Assembly: GCA_040216635.1 (NCBI GenBank)
Contig: JAVJOU010000023.1
Coordinates: 1-64,000 of the forward strand
DNA from: UBA1479 sp040216635
GTDB lineage: Bacteria; Pseudomonadota; Alphaproteobacteria; Rhodospirillales; Casp-alpha2
Direction: 5' to 3'
Length of the DNA: 64,000 bases
A program made the translations under genes and the position numbers. Numbering within the stretch: the stretch's first letter is position 1; each line of letters begins with the position of its first letter. Below, piece by piece: positions 40,739-48,472 of the stretch. The notes beneath the pieces were generated by a model. That model searched no databases, was not told the DNA's origin, and saw only the letters and a list, made by a program, of their open reading frames with translations.

Positions 40739-41479
40739 GTGTCTTATCTGGTTCTCGGTGTTGCCTTGCTGGCGGCGTTTTTGCTTGGGGCGCGCTGGTA
40801 TGCATCGGCCAATGTGAAGACTTTGAAGAAGACGTTGTTCATCGTCTTTGGCGGGCTGATCGTGGCATTGGCCCTGTTCTTCATCGTCACGGGGCGGCTT
40901 GGTTGGGCGATATTCGCTGCTTCCGCCTTGCTGCCCATGCTCTTGCGGGCACGCAGCGTTTACCGGACGGCACGGAATTTTTCGCGCATGGCCGGGGCCG
41001 GGCAGGGCAGCCCGACCGGACAGACGTCCGATGTGGAAACACGCTTTCTGCGTATGGGGCTGGACCACGACAGCGGCGAGGTCTGGGGCGAGGTGCTGGA
41101 CGGCCCGTTCGCCGGAAAGCGCCTGCACGACCTCAGTCTTTCCGAACAAATCGACCTGTTGCGTCATTGCTGGCGTGAAGACGAGAATTCCGCCCGGGTG
41201 CTGGAGGCGTACTTGGACCGTGTTCATCCCGACTGGCGAGAGCGTGCCTCGGACAACGGCCGTGACGAGGGTGCGCGCGCCGGCCAGGCCCAGGCACATC
41301 CCGGCGCGATGACGCGGGAACAGGCCTTGGCTGTTCTGGGCCTGGAAGATGGGGCCAGTCGCGATGAGATCAAGGCCGCTTATCAGCGCATTATTTCCGG
41401 CCTTCATCCCGACCATGGCGGGTCCGACTATTTGGCTGCCCAGATCAATGAAGCCAAGGCCGTTCTACTGGGCGACTAA
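40739..41479 (+). CDS. Membrane-anchored J-domain protein
   Basis: The start is a GTG at 40739, 4 bp after the preceding gene; it begins SYLVLGVALLAAFLLGARW, a natural membrane segment. Upstream in-frame ATGs lie within the VWA gene. Two or three spans occupy residues 1-75. A middle region (FLRMGLDHDSGEVWGEVLDG) is followed by a C-terminal J domain with the His-Pro-Asp motif in GLHPDHGGSDYLAAQIN. J domains stimulate DnaK ATPase activity. With the spans it would recruit DnaK to the inner membrane, like DjlA/TIM14-type proteins. Confidence 0.82.
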   Translation: MSYLVLGVALLAAFLLGARWYASANVKTLKKTLFIVFGGLIVALALFFIVTGRLGWAIFAASALLPMLLRARSVYRTARNFSRMAGAGQGSPTGQTSDVETRFLRMGLDHDSGEVWGEVLDGPFAGKRLHDLSLSEQIDLLRHCWREDENSARVLEAYLDRVHPDWRERASDNGRDEGARAGQAQAHPGAMTREQALAVLGLEDGASRDEIKAAYQRIISGLHPDHGGSDYLAAQINEAKAVLLGD

Positions 41480-41687
41480 AGAGTTGGCCCGGCCGTGACG
41501 ATTCGTATTACGGTTGCGTGACAACCCCCGGCAGCCAAGGAAAAAACCTTGGAAAACGGATGTTTTGTACCGGAGCAATCGGGCGGTTGCAGCGTCAAGG
41601 GCGGTATGGCACAAAAGGCCCCGCTGCCGCACCTCTTGTGTGGTGATATGAGTTCGACGCTGACTGATCACAGCAGAAAGTTCCGAC

Positions 41688-42557
41688 ATGAACGCACCCG
41701 TCCGGAAGGCTGTCCTGCCCGTTGCCGGCCTCGGTACGCGATTCCTGCCCGCGACCAAAGCGATGGCCAAGGAAATGCTGCCCATCGTCGACAAGCCGCT
41801 GATCCAATACGCCATCGAGGAAGCGCGCGCCGCCGGGATCGAGGATTTCGTCCTGGTGACCGGGCGGGGCAAGACCATCATGGAAGACCATTTCGATCAT
41901 GCGGTCGAACTGGAACAGGTGCTTCAGGCTCGCGGCAAAACCCGTGAATTGGAAATCGTTCATGACGCCATGGTGCCGGCGGGCCATCTGGCTTATGCCC
42001 GGCAGCAGAATCCGCTGGGCCTGGGCCATGCCATCTGGTGTGCGCGCCAGATGGTCGCGGGCGAACCGTTCGCCGTGCTGCTGCCCGACGACTTGGTCCA
42101 GGCCGAACCGGGGTGTCTGGCGCAGATGATCGAGGCCTATAACGAAGTTGGCGGCAATATCGTGGCCGTCGAAGACGTGCCGCGCGAACATACCAACAGA
42201 TACGGCATATTGGATGTCGAGCATGACGACGGACGTTTGGCGCGGGCCAAGGGATTGGTGGAAAAGCCGGACCCGTCGGAAGCGCCTTCGACATTATCGA
42301 TCATCGGTCGCTATATCCTGCAACCCGAGGTGTTCCAGCATCTGGATCGCCACGAAAAAGGGGCAGGCGGGGAAATACAGTTGACCGACGCCATGGCCAA
42401 GACTTTGGGTACGGTGCCGTTCCACGGCCTGCGGTTTGAAGGACGTCGCTTTGATTGCGGATCGAAGGCCGGATTCATCGAAGCCAATCTGGCCTTTGCG
42501 TTGGAGCGCCCGGACCTGGGCGACAGCCTGCGCGAAACCTTGAAAACCTACCTCTAA
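41688..42557 (+). CDS. galU: UTP-glucose-1-phosphate uridylyltransferase
   Basis: The 289-residue enzyme makes UDP-glucose from UTP and glucose-1-phosphate. The nucleotide-binding loop is VAGLGTRFLPATKAMAKEML, followed by PLIQYAIEEARAAGIEDFV. FAVLLPDDLVQ holds the metal-binding Asp. GGEIQLTDAM and FDCGSKAGFIEANLAFAL complete the family pattern. It lies 13 bp before ugd, which uses its product, and heads a three-gene operon for cell-surface sugar precursors. Confidence 0.93.
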   Translation: MNAPVRKAVLPVAGLGTRFLPATKAMAKEMLPIVDKPLIQYAIEEARAAGIEDFVLVTGRGKTIMEDHFDHAVELEQVLQARGKTRELEIVHDAMVPAGHLAYARQQNPLGLGHAIWCARQMVAGEPFAVLLPDDLVQAEPGCLAQMIEAYNEVGGNIVAVEDVPREHTNRYGILDVEHDDGRLARAKGLVEKPDPSEAPSTLSIIGRYILQPEVFQHLDRHEKGAGGEIQLTDAMAKTLGTVPFHGLRFEGRRFDCGSKAGFIEANLAFALERPDLGDSLRETLKTYL

Positions 42558-42570
42558 AGGAAGTTACAGC

Positions 42571-43893
42571 ATGCATGTCGCCGTCGTCGGTACCGGATAC
42601 GTGGGATTGGTCTCCGGGGCCTGTTTCTCTGAATTCGGACACCATGTTATCTGCGTCGATAAGGACGACAAAAAGATCGAGGGCCTGCATCGCGGCGAAA
42701 TGCCGATCTATGAGCCGGGCCTTCAGAAATTGGTTGAAAGTAACGCTGCTGCCGGGCGTTTGGGGTTCACGACTGATCTGACCGACGCCGTGAAAAAAGC
42801 CGATGCCGTGTTCATCGCCGTCGGCACGCCGTCCCGGCGCGGTGACGGTCATGCGGACCTTAGTTACGTTTATGCCGCAGCCGAAGAAATCGCCCATGCG
42901 ATCGACGGCTACACCGTGGTGGTCACCAAGTCGACGGTACCGGTGGGAACCGGCGCCGAAGTGGAAAAGATCATCCGCCAAGCCCGGCCCGAGGCCGAAT
43001 TCGATGTGGTGTCGAACCCGGAATTCCTGCGCGAAGGGGCGGCGATCGAGGACTTCATGCGCCCGGACCGGGTCGTGATCGGCACGGATTCCGAAGATGC
43101 CCGTGAAGTGATGCGCGAACTGTATCGCCCGCTGTATCTGATCGAAACGCCGATCGTGTTTACCCGGCGACAGACGTCCGAGCTCATCAAATACGCGGCC
43201 AATACGTTCCTGGCGACCAAGATCACCTTCATCAACGAAATCGCCGACCTGTGCGAAGTTCTGGATGCGGATGTCCAGGACGTGGCCCGGGGGATCGGTT
43301 TGGATGGCCGGATCGGCCGCAAGTTTCTGCACGCGGGACCGGGCTACGGCGGATCGTGTTTTCCCAAGGATACATTGGCGCTGGTGCGCACGGCGCAGGA
43401 TGCGAAATCCCCGCTGCGCATCGTTGAAACCGTGGTCGACATCAACGCCAAGCGCAAGAAGGCCATGGCCGATAAAATCATCGATGCCTGCGGCGGCGAC
43501 GTCAAAGGCAAGACGATTGCCGTCCTGGGCCTGACGTTCAAGCCCAATACGGACGACATGCGGGATTCCCCGTCGCTCGACATCGTGCCGGCCTTGACCG
43601 AAGCCGGAGCGACGGTTCGTGCCTATGATCCCAAGGGCATGGATGAAGCCCGGCACATGTTGGACGGCGTGACATGGTGCAAGGGCGCCTACGAGACTAT
43701 GGAAGCGGCGGACGCTCTGGCCATCGTCACGGAATGGAACGAGTTCCGAGCCCTTGATCTGGATCGGATCAAAGAGCTGATGAAGGCGCCGGTCATGGTC
43801 GATCTGCGTAACATCTATAACCCCGATGACATGGCCGAGGCCGGGTTCGATTACACCTGTATCGGCCGCGCCAAAGTCCCGTCCGACGCCTGA
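42571..43893 (+). CDS. ugd: UDP-glucose 6-dehydrogenase
   Basis: The 440-residue enzyme oxidises UDP-glucose twice to UDP-glucuronate. The N-terminal NAD site is MHVAVVGTGYVGLVSGACFS. The catalytic Cys is in GPGYGGSCFPKDTLAL (near residue 260), and VSNPEFLREGAAIEDF and VLGLTFKPNTDDMRDSPS are family signatures. It acts directly on the galU product and precedes a phosphosugar mutase by 14 bp, which suggests supply of uronic acids for exopolysaccharide or LPS. Confidence 0.94.
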   Translation: MHVAVVGTGYVGLVSGACFSEFGHHVICVDKDDKKIEGLHRGEMPIYEPGLQKLVESNAAAGRLGFTTDLTDAVKKADAVFIAVGTPSRRGDGHADLSYVYAAAEEIAHAIDGYTVVVTKSTVPVGTGAEVEKIIRQARPEAEFDVVSNPEFLREGAAIEDFMRPDRVVIGTDSEDAREVMRELYRPLYLIETPIVFTRRQTSELIKYAANTFLATKITFINEIADLCEVLDADVQDVARGIGLDGRIGRKFLHAGPGYGGSCFPKDTLALVRTAQDAKSPLRIVETVVDINAKRKKAMADKIIDACGGDVKGKTIAVLGLTFKPNTDDMRDSPSLDIVPALTEAGATVRAYDPKGMDEARHMLDGVTWCKGAYETMEAADALAIVTEWNEFRALDLDRIKELMKAPVMVDLRNIYNPDDMAEAGFDYTCIGRAKVPSDA

Positions 43894-43907
43894 TCAGGAA
43901 GCCATAG

Positions 43908-45293
43908 ATGGCGGATAGCCACCGTTTCGATCCCAGCATCCTGCGTGAATACGACATCCGGGGAACCGTGGGCACGACCCTGGGGGCGGACGACTTTTTC
44001 GCCATCGGGCGGGCATTCGGCACGGTCCTGGCCCGCGACGGCGGAAAAAGTGCCGCCACCGGATATGATGGACGGCTGAGTTCGCCCGAACTGGAAGCGG
44101 CTCTTTCCCAGGGCCTGCGTGCCGCCGGGATCGATGTCGTCCGGGTCGGGCGCGGTCCCACGCCGATGTTGTATTTCGCGACCCATCATCTGAACACGGA
44201 CGCGGGCCTGATGGTCACGGGGTCCCACAATCCGCCGGAATTCAACGGCGTGAAGATGGTCAAGCAAGGCAAGTCGTTCTTCGGTGCCGATATCCGCCAA
44301 TTGGGCGAGATGGCGGCTGCGGGTGATTATGCCGCCGGCAACGGGGCGGAGACATCCGAGGATATTCTGGACGCCTATGTCGCCCGCCTGCTGCAGGATG
44401 TCGATGGCGCCAAACCATTGACCATCGCCTGGGACGCGGGCAACGGAGCGGCGGGCGATGCCCTGGTTAAATTGGTCGCCGGACTGCCGGGCCGCCATGT
44501 TCTGCTGAACGAAGTCATCGACGGCACCTTCCCGGCGCATCATCCCGATCCGACGGTCGAAAAGAACCTGGCGCAGTTGAAGGATGCGGTCCGTGCCGAG
44601 GCATGCGACCTGGGCATTGCCTTTGACGGCGATGGCGACCGGATCGGCATCATCGACGGCCGGGGCAGGGTGCTGTGGGGGGATCAGCTGCTGGCGATCC
44701 TGGCGCGGGATGTGCTGGCGGCCAACCCGGGGGCGACGATCATCGCCGATGTGAAGACATCCCAGGTGTTTTTCGACGAGATCACGCGCATGGGCGGCAA
44801 GCCGATGATGTGGAAGACCGGCCATTCCCATATCAAAAGCAAGATGGCCGAAATCGGTGCTCCCCTGGCGGGAGAGATGAGCGCCCATATCTTCTTCAAG
44901 GATCGGTACTACGGCTACGACGATGCGCTGTATGCGGCGGTGCGGCTATTGAATGTCCTGAACGCGACCGGCGCGACCTTGGCCGATCTTTTGGATGCCA
45001 TGCCGAAAACGGTCAGCACGCCCGAAATCCGCTTCGATTGCGCGGACGCGCGTAAATTCACCGTGGTCGAGGAAGTGCGGGCGCGGCTGGACCAAGAAAC
45101 CGGGATCGACGTGCACGGCATGGATGGCGTGCGCGTACAATCAGTGGACGGTTGGTGGCTGCTGCGGGCATCGAACACGCAACCGGTTCTGGTCGCCCGT
45201 TGCGAGGCCGCCGACGAGGCCGGATTGGCACGGCTCAAGGCGGCATTGGCCCGTCAGCTTGAACAAAGCGGATTGCACGCGCCGGATCTTTAG
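43908..45293 (+). CDS. Phosphomannomutase/phosphoglucomutase
   Basis: The 461-residue enzyme moves phosphate between C1 and C6 of mannose or glucose. The N-terminal REYDIRGTVG is the family start. The phospho-Ser loop is MVTGSHNPPEFNGVK (Ser near 105), the metal loop is GIAFDGDGDRIGIID, the sugar-selection loop is AGEMSAHIFFKDRYYGYDDA, and the phosphate loop is LLRASNTQPVLVARCEA. These match the bifunctional AlgC/ManB type. With galU and ugd it completes a route from hexose-6-phosphate to UDP-glucuronate or GDP-mannose precursors. Confidence 0.92.
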   Translation: MADSHRFDPSILREYDIRGTVGTTLGADDFFAIGRAFGTVLARDGGKSAATGYDGRLSSPELEAALSQGLRAAGIDVVRVGRGPTPMLYFATHHLNTDAGLMVTGSHNPPEFNGVKMVKQGKSFFGADIRQLGEMAAAGDYAAGNGAETSEDILDAYVARLLQDVDGAKPLTIAWDAGNGAAGDALVKLVAGLPGRHVLLNEVIDGTFPAHHPDPTVEKNLAQLKDAVRAEACDLGIAFDGDGDRIGIIDGRGRVLWGDQLLAILARDVLAANPGATIIADVKTSQVFFDEITRMGGKPMMWKTGHSHIKSKMAEIGAPLAGEMSAHIFFKDRYYGYDDALYAAVRLLNVLNATGATLADLLDAMPKTVSTPEIRFDCADARKFTVVEEVRARLDQETGIDVHGMDGVRVQSVDGWWLLRASNTQPVLVARCEAADEAGLARLKAALARQLEQSGLHAPDL

Positions 45294-45374
45294 GACGCGC
45301 AAGCTGCGTTCCCAAGCCCGTCATGGGTATACTCAATACAGTCTTTGGTATCCCAGAAATGGGGCCACAAAAAC

Positions 45375-45406
45375 GGAGAGGAACCGCCTATTGGCGATTC
45401 CTCTCC
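45375..45406. other. Stem-loop in the 314-bp gap after the mutase gene
   Basis: A 14-bp stem with one mismatch (45375-45388 with 45393-45406) and a TATT loop lies 81 bp beyond the mutase stop and before the convergent peptidase gene. No T-run follows on the + strand, so it is not a textbook terminator, although it may stabilise or end either transcript. The rest of 45294-45607 shows no gene. Confidence 0.5.
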
Positions 45407-45607
45407 CTCCCCCTGTCGCGCTGGGGCGTGCATCGGTCCCCGCGCAGACATTTAGTATCGACCATTCTTACAAAATTTGTTGGGTGACGCTACGAAAACT
45501 TCGGTCGTTTTATGTGTTTTCTGACATGTTTGATCACCAGGCATGCGCGATGCTCGGCCGCCGCCCGGAAGAACGGCCGTTATCAACGGTGATGAATAGG
45601 AAGAAAG

Positions 45608-46849
45608 TTAGTTGACGGCGTTCAGGGCCGCCATTTCCATGGTCTGCGGGCCGCGCAGTTCCATGCAGGGAATGCGCCGGCGTTCCAGCAGCTTGCAGGC
45701 ACGATAGGCCTCCCGTTTGCTGAGGCCGTAAACCCGGGCCCGATGCAGGACCTTGCCGTTCCGCTTGGTCAGCGGGACGATGGAAATGATGCCCCCGTCA
45801 AGCAGGGTCGGCAGGGTGGTCTGGGCCTTCATGGCCATGGTCTCTGCCTGTTCCGAGCGCATGAAGGCGCCGACCTGAATTCCCCATCGTGAATGTTTGT
45901 CGAACTCGACGACGCGGGTCGGGCCGTTGCCGTCGCCTTGTTCTTCGGCCTGATGGGCGCCGCCGGGCAGGGGGGCGGGGGCCGGAATGTCGGCCTTGGC
46001 CATGACCGGGGCCGTGCCCAGTTTGTCGAAGCCGCGATCAAGGAACTTGGTCATCAGGCGGTTGCGGGCACTCGACGAGTTGCCGCCGAATACGACACCG
46101 ATCAGGCGCCGGCCATCGCGTTTTGCGGACGTTACCAGATTGAACCCGGAAGCCCTGATATAGCCTGTCTTGAATCCGTCGGCGCCATCATAGGAAAGAA
46201 GCAATTTATTGTGTGTTCTGTGTGACTTGCCGGCGAAATCAAAGCGCGTGCGTGAAAAGAAATGATAATGCTGCGGGAAGTCGCGCAGCAGGGCGCGCGC
46301 CAGTTTTGCCATGTCGCGGGCGGTGCTTAACTGGCCGCGGTTGGGCAGGCCGGAAGCATTGCGGAACGTGGTGCGATCCATGCCCAGGCGGCGCGCCGTC
46401 GCGGTCATATCCAGCGCGAATTTTCGTTCGGTGCCGCTGTAGTTTTCGCCGACGGCGGTTGCGATATCATTCGCCGATTTCACGGCCAGCGCCAGGATCG
46501 CATTGCGCACGGAAATGGTCTTGCCGGCGGACAGGCCCAATTTGGAAGCGGGTTGCCGCGCCGCGCGCCGGGACATGCGCAGGCGCGTGTTCATGGACCA
46601 ACGACCGCTTTCGACCGCTTCGAAGATTTTATAGATGGTCATCATTTTGGTCAGGGAGGCGGGATAATTCCGCGTATCCGCGTTGACCGCATGCAGGACT
46701 TCGCCGGTATCCGCATCAATCACCAGGGATGCGTACTTGGCGGCGGCCTGTCCGGGCATGACAGCCAGGGCCGCGAAAATGATCAAGGCGGTCGCTGCCA
46801 GATGGCGCAGACCTCCTCTCCGAATTACCGGGCGCGTCGTGTCAGTCAT
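45608..46849 (-). CDS. D-alanyl-D-alanine carboxypeptidase with SPOR-like C-terminus
   Basis: The 413-residue protein starts MTDTTRPVIRRGG, with a signal anchor (LAATALIIFAALAVMPGQAAA). The serine peptidase motifs are SLTK in NYPASLTKMMTIYK, SAN in KSANDIATAVG and KTG in GFKTGYIRASG, as in class C penicillin-binding proteins that trim pentapeptides. A Pro-rich linker leads to a C-terminal SPOR-like domain (RWGIQVGAFMRSEQAETMAM, about 320-405), which would bind denuded septal glycan and target the enzyme to division sites. The pairing is common in alphaproteobacteria. Confidence 0.92.
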   Translation of the reverse strand: MTDTTRPVIRRGGLRHLAATALIIFAALAVMPGQAAAKYASLVIDADTGEVLHAVNADTRNYPASLTKMMTIYKIFEAVESGRWSMNTRLRMSRRAARQPASKLGLSAGKTISVRNAILALAVKSANDIATAVGENYSGTERKFALDMTATARRLGMDRTTFRNASGLPNRGQLSTARDMAKLARALLRDFPQHYHFFSRTRFDFAGKSHRTHNKLLLSYDGADGFKTGYIRASGFNLVTSAKRDGRRLIGVVFGGNSSSARNRLMTKFLDRGFDKLGTAPVMAKADIPAPAPLPGGAHQAEEQGDGNGPTRVVEFDKHSRWGIQVGAFMRSEQAETMAMKAQTTLPTLLDGGIISIVPLTKRNGKVLHRARVYGLSKREAYRACKLLERRRIPCMELRGPQTMEMAALNAVN

Positions 46850-47101
46850 GAGAGCTCTTTTCCCCATTCTGAGCTTCTTGCCTCATCGTCTCGCCGCGTC
46901 GTCCCCCGATTCGCCCGCATCGTAACCGAAACCGGTTCTGGCGTCTTGAGAAATTTCGCTGCCGAATCAATATCTTCTATAGAGAATCGTCGTAAATAAA
47001 TGATTAACAGGACCGGCGGAAGCTATGTATGTGTTCTTGCTGAAGGTATTCAGCTTTTAATAAAGTGATGTAAAAACAGTATGTTACGATTCCAATAAGG
47101 T

Positions 47102-47118
47102 TTTGTGCATCGCACAAA
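47102..47118. promoter_or_regulatory. Inverted repeat, candidate PhaR box 1
   Basis: TTTGTGC and GCACAAA flank ATC, giving a perfect 7-bp inverted repeat with TGC-N3-GCA at its core. It lies 6 bp upstream of the -35 box of the phasin promoter. TGC-rich sites of this form are bound by PhaR, the polyhydroxyalkanoate-responsive repressor of phasin genes. Confidence 0.6.
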
Positions 47119-47124
47119 TTAGGC

Positions 47125-47153
47125 TTGACTGATGGTGGGGCGGGCCTTATCTT
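47125..47153 (+). promoter_or_regulatory. Phasin gene promoter
   Basis: TTGACT (47125-47130) and TATCTT (47148-47153) are spaced by 17 bp, a near-consensus housekeeping promoter. Transcription would begin about 47160, inside the second PhaR-type palindrome, leaving a 5' leader of about 100 bases. Between the peptidase start (46849) and 47101 I see no gene. Confidence 0.65.
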
Positions 47154-47159
47154 TCCGGC

Positions 47160-47178
47160 ATTGCTGCGTTGCAGCAAT
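47160..47178. promoter_or_regulatory. Inverted repeat, candidate PhaR box 2 (CTGC-N3-GCAG)
   Basis: ATTGCTGC and GCAGCAAT flank GTT in a perfect 8-bp inverted repeat. The core CTGC-N3-GCAG matches the recognition pattern described for PhaR of Paracoccus and Rhodobacter. It overlaps the expected transcription start, where a bound repressor would block the phasin promoter. Confidence 0.72.
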
Positions 47179-47262
47179 TAAGCGACTCCGGCGGCGCACA
47201 GCGCCCGGATATCGCAACTGGTTGATTTTAATCACCGACAAAGAACCCAAATGGAGAGAGAA

Positions 47263-47817
47263 ATGGCTGAAGCCAAGAAGCCCACCGCGACCGCGAAACC
47301 GGCGCCTGCGCCCAGTCAGGCCGAAGCTGCCGTCGCTGTCGGCAAGGATACCGTTGAAACCGCCGTCAAGGCCGGCACGGAAGTGGCCGCCAAGGGCGTA
47401 GAGAAGGCCGTTGCCATGAGCCAGGAACAGATCGCCGCGGTCGTTAAAGCCGGCGGAGACATGTTCAAGAACTACGAAGACGTCGTGTCCTATAACAAGG
47501 AAAACGTCGATGCCTTCGTCGAGGCCAACAACATCATGGTCAAGGGCGTTCAGGACATCAACAAGGTGCTGTTCTCCATGGCTCAGAAGAACATGGAAGA
47601 AACGGTTTCCCTGACCCAAAAGATATTCGGCTGCAAGTCCATGGAAGATATGGTCAAATTGCAGAGCGACCTGATGAAGAACAGCTATGCGATGTCCTTC
47701 GACGAAGGCCGCAAGATTTCCGACATGGCCGTGAAACTGGCCGAGGAAGCTTCGGCGCCGATCACGGACCGTGTTTCGGTCGCGGTCGAGAAGGCCACCA
47801 AACCCCTTGCTGCCTGA
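47263..47817 (+). CDS. phaP: Phasin (polyhydroxyalkanoate granule protein)
   Basis: The 184-residue protein coats PHA storage granules. It starts MAEAKKPTATAKPAPAPSQ behind GGAGAGAG; an ATG four codons earlier overlaps that site. After a Lys/Ala/Pro-rich leader come amphipathic helices with the phasin pattern EQIAAVVKAGGDMFKNYEDV, FVEANNIMVKGVQDINK and MVKLQSDLMKNSYAMSFDEG. No signal peptide is present. It stands alone between PhaR-type operators and a strong terminator, so expression probably follows PHA accumulation. The PHA synthase is not in this window. Confidence 0.88.
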   Translation: MAEAKKPTATAKPAPAPSQAEAAVAVGKDTVETAVKAGTEVAAKGVEKAVAMSQEQIAAVVKAGGDMFKNYEDVVSYNKENVDAFVEANNIMVKGVQDINKVLFSMAQKNMEETVSLTQKIFGCKSMEDMVKLQSDLMKNSYAMSFDEGRKISDMAVKLAEEASAPITDRVSVAVEKATKPLAA

Positions 47818-47854
47818 TTCCTCCCCCCATCCCCCTTTGGTAGGGCAGCAAGAG

Positions 47855-47886
47855 AACGCCCGGCGGAATTTCGCCGGGCGTTTTTT
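47855..47886 (+). terminator. Rho-independent terminator of the phasin gene
   Basis: A perfect 11-bp stem (47855-47865 with 47872-47882) with a six-base loop runs into TTTTTT. It lies 38 bp after the stop codon. This strong signal makes the phasin gene a single-gene transcript. Confidence 0.88.
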
Positions 47887-48094
47887 ATTTGTCTATGTGG
47901 GATGATCTTGCCCCGCCCCCTTGGCGGCTGGCCGTGCTGTGCCCATATGTTTGGGGATAAACGGCTTCCAAGCCCCGGTTCCGGGGCTTCCCCGGGCAAT
48001 CCTTTTTAAATAGAATTGGATTACCGTTGGGGTGGCAGGCCGCTTCGGCGGTGCCGGTGACCGGCGCCCGCCGGCCATCAACGGCAAGGACAGG

Positions 48095-48472
48095 ATGGAG
48101 ATGACAGGACCGAAAGACCCACCCAAATCTCCGCTCGGACCGGGAAGAGACGACGACGATGCCGGCACAGGCCTGGCGGTCAAGTCCCGGACGCGGACAA
48201 AGCGTCCGTCCATGTACAAGGTCCTGATGCTCAACGACGATTACACACCGATGGAATTCGTCGTCCACGTGCTGGAGCGTTTCTTCGGCATGGGCCAGGA
48301 GCAAGCCACTCAAGTGATGCTGCATGTCCACCAGCGCGGGGTTGGCGTGTGCGGTGTCTTCACCTACGAAATCGCCGAAACGAAAGTGACGCAGGTCATG
48401 GATCTGGCGCGTCAGCACCAGCATCCTCTGCAATGCACGATCGAAAAGGACGGCGGCGGAGACGAAGAATAG
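48095..48472 (+). CDS. clpS: ClpAP adaptor ClpS
   Basis: The 125-residue protein delivers N-degron substrates to ClpAP. After a disordered leader comes YKVLMLNDDYTPMEFVVHVL, with the NDD-TP residues that bind the N-terminal residue. MLHVHQRGVGVCGVFTYEIA follows, ending in the ClpA-contacting fold. ATGs at 48095 and 48101 are both plausible; AAGGA lies ahead of the first. clpA begins at the very next base after the stop, so the two are co-transcribed. This is the classical alphaproteobacterial pair. Confidence 0.93.
   Translation: MEMTGPKDPPKSPLGPGRDDDDAGTGLAVKSRTRTKRPSMYKVLMLNDDYTPMEFVVHVLERFFGMGQEQATQVMLHVHQRGVGVCGVFTYEIAETKVTQVMDLARQHQHPLQCTIEKDGGGDEE

Noticed and set aside
41535..41552. 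CCAAGG-AAAAAA-CCTTGG hairpin before galU as a terminator
   Set aside because: The stem is only six pairs and no T-run follows on either strand.
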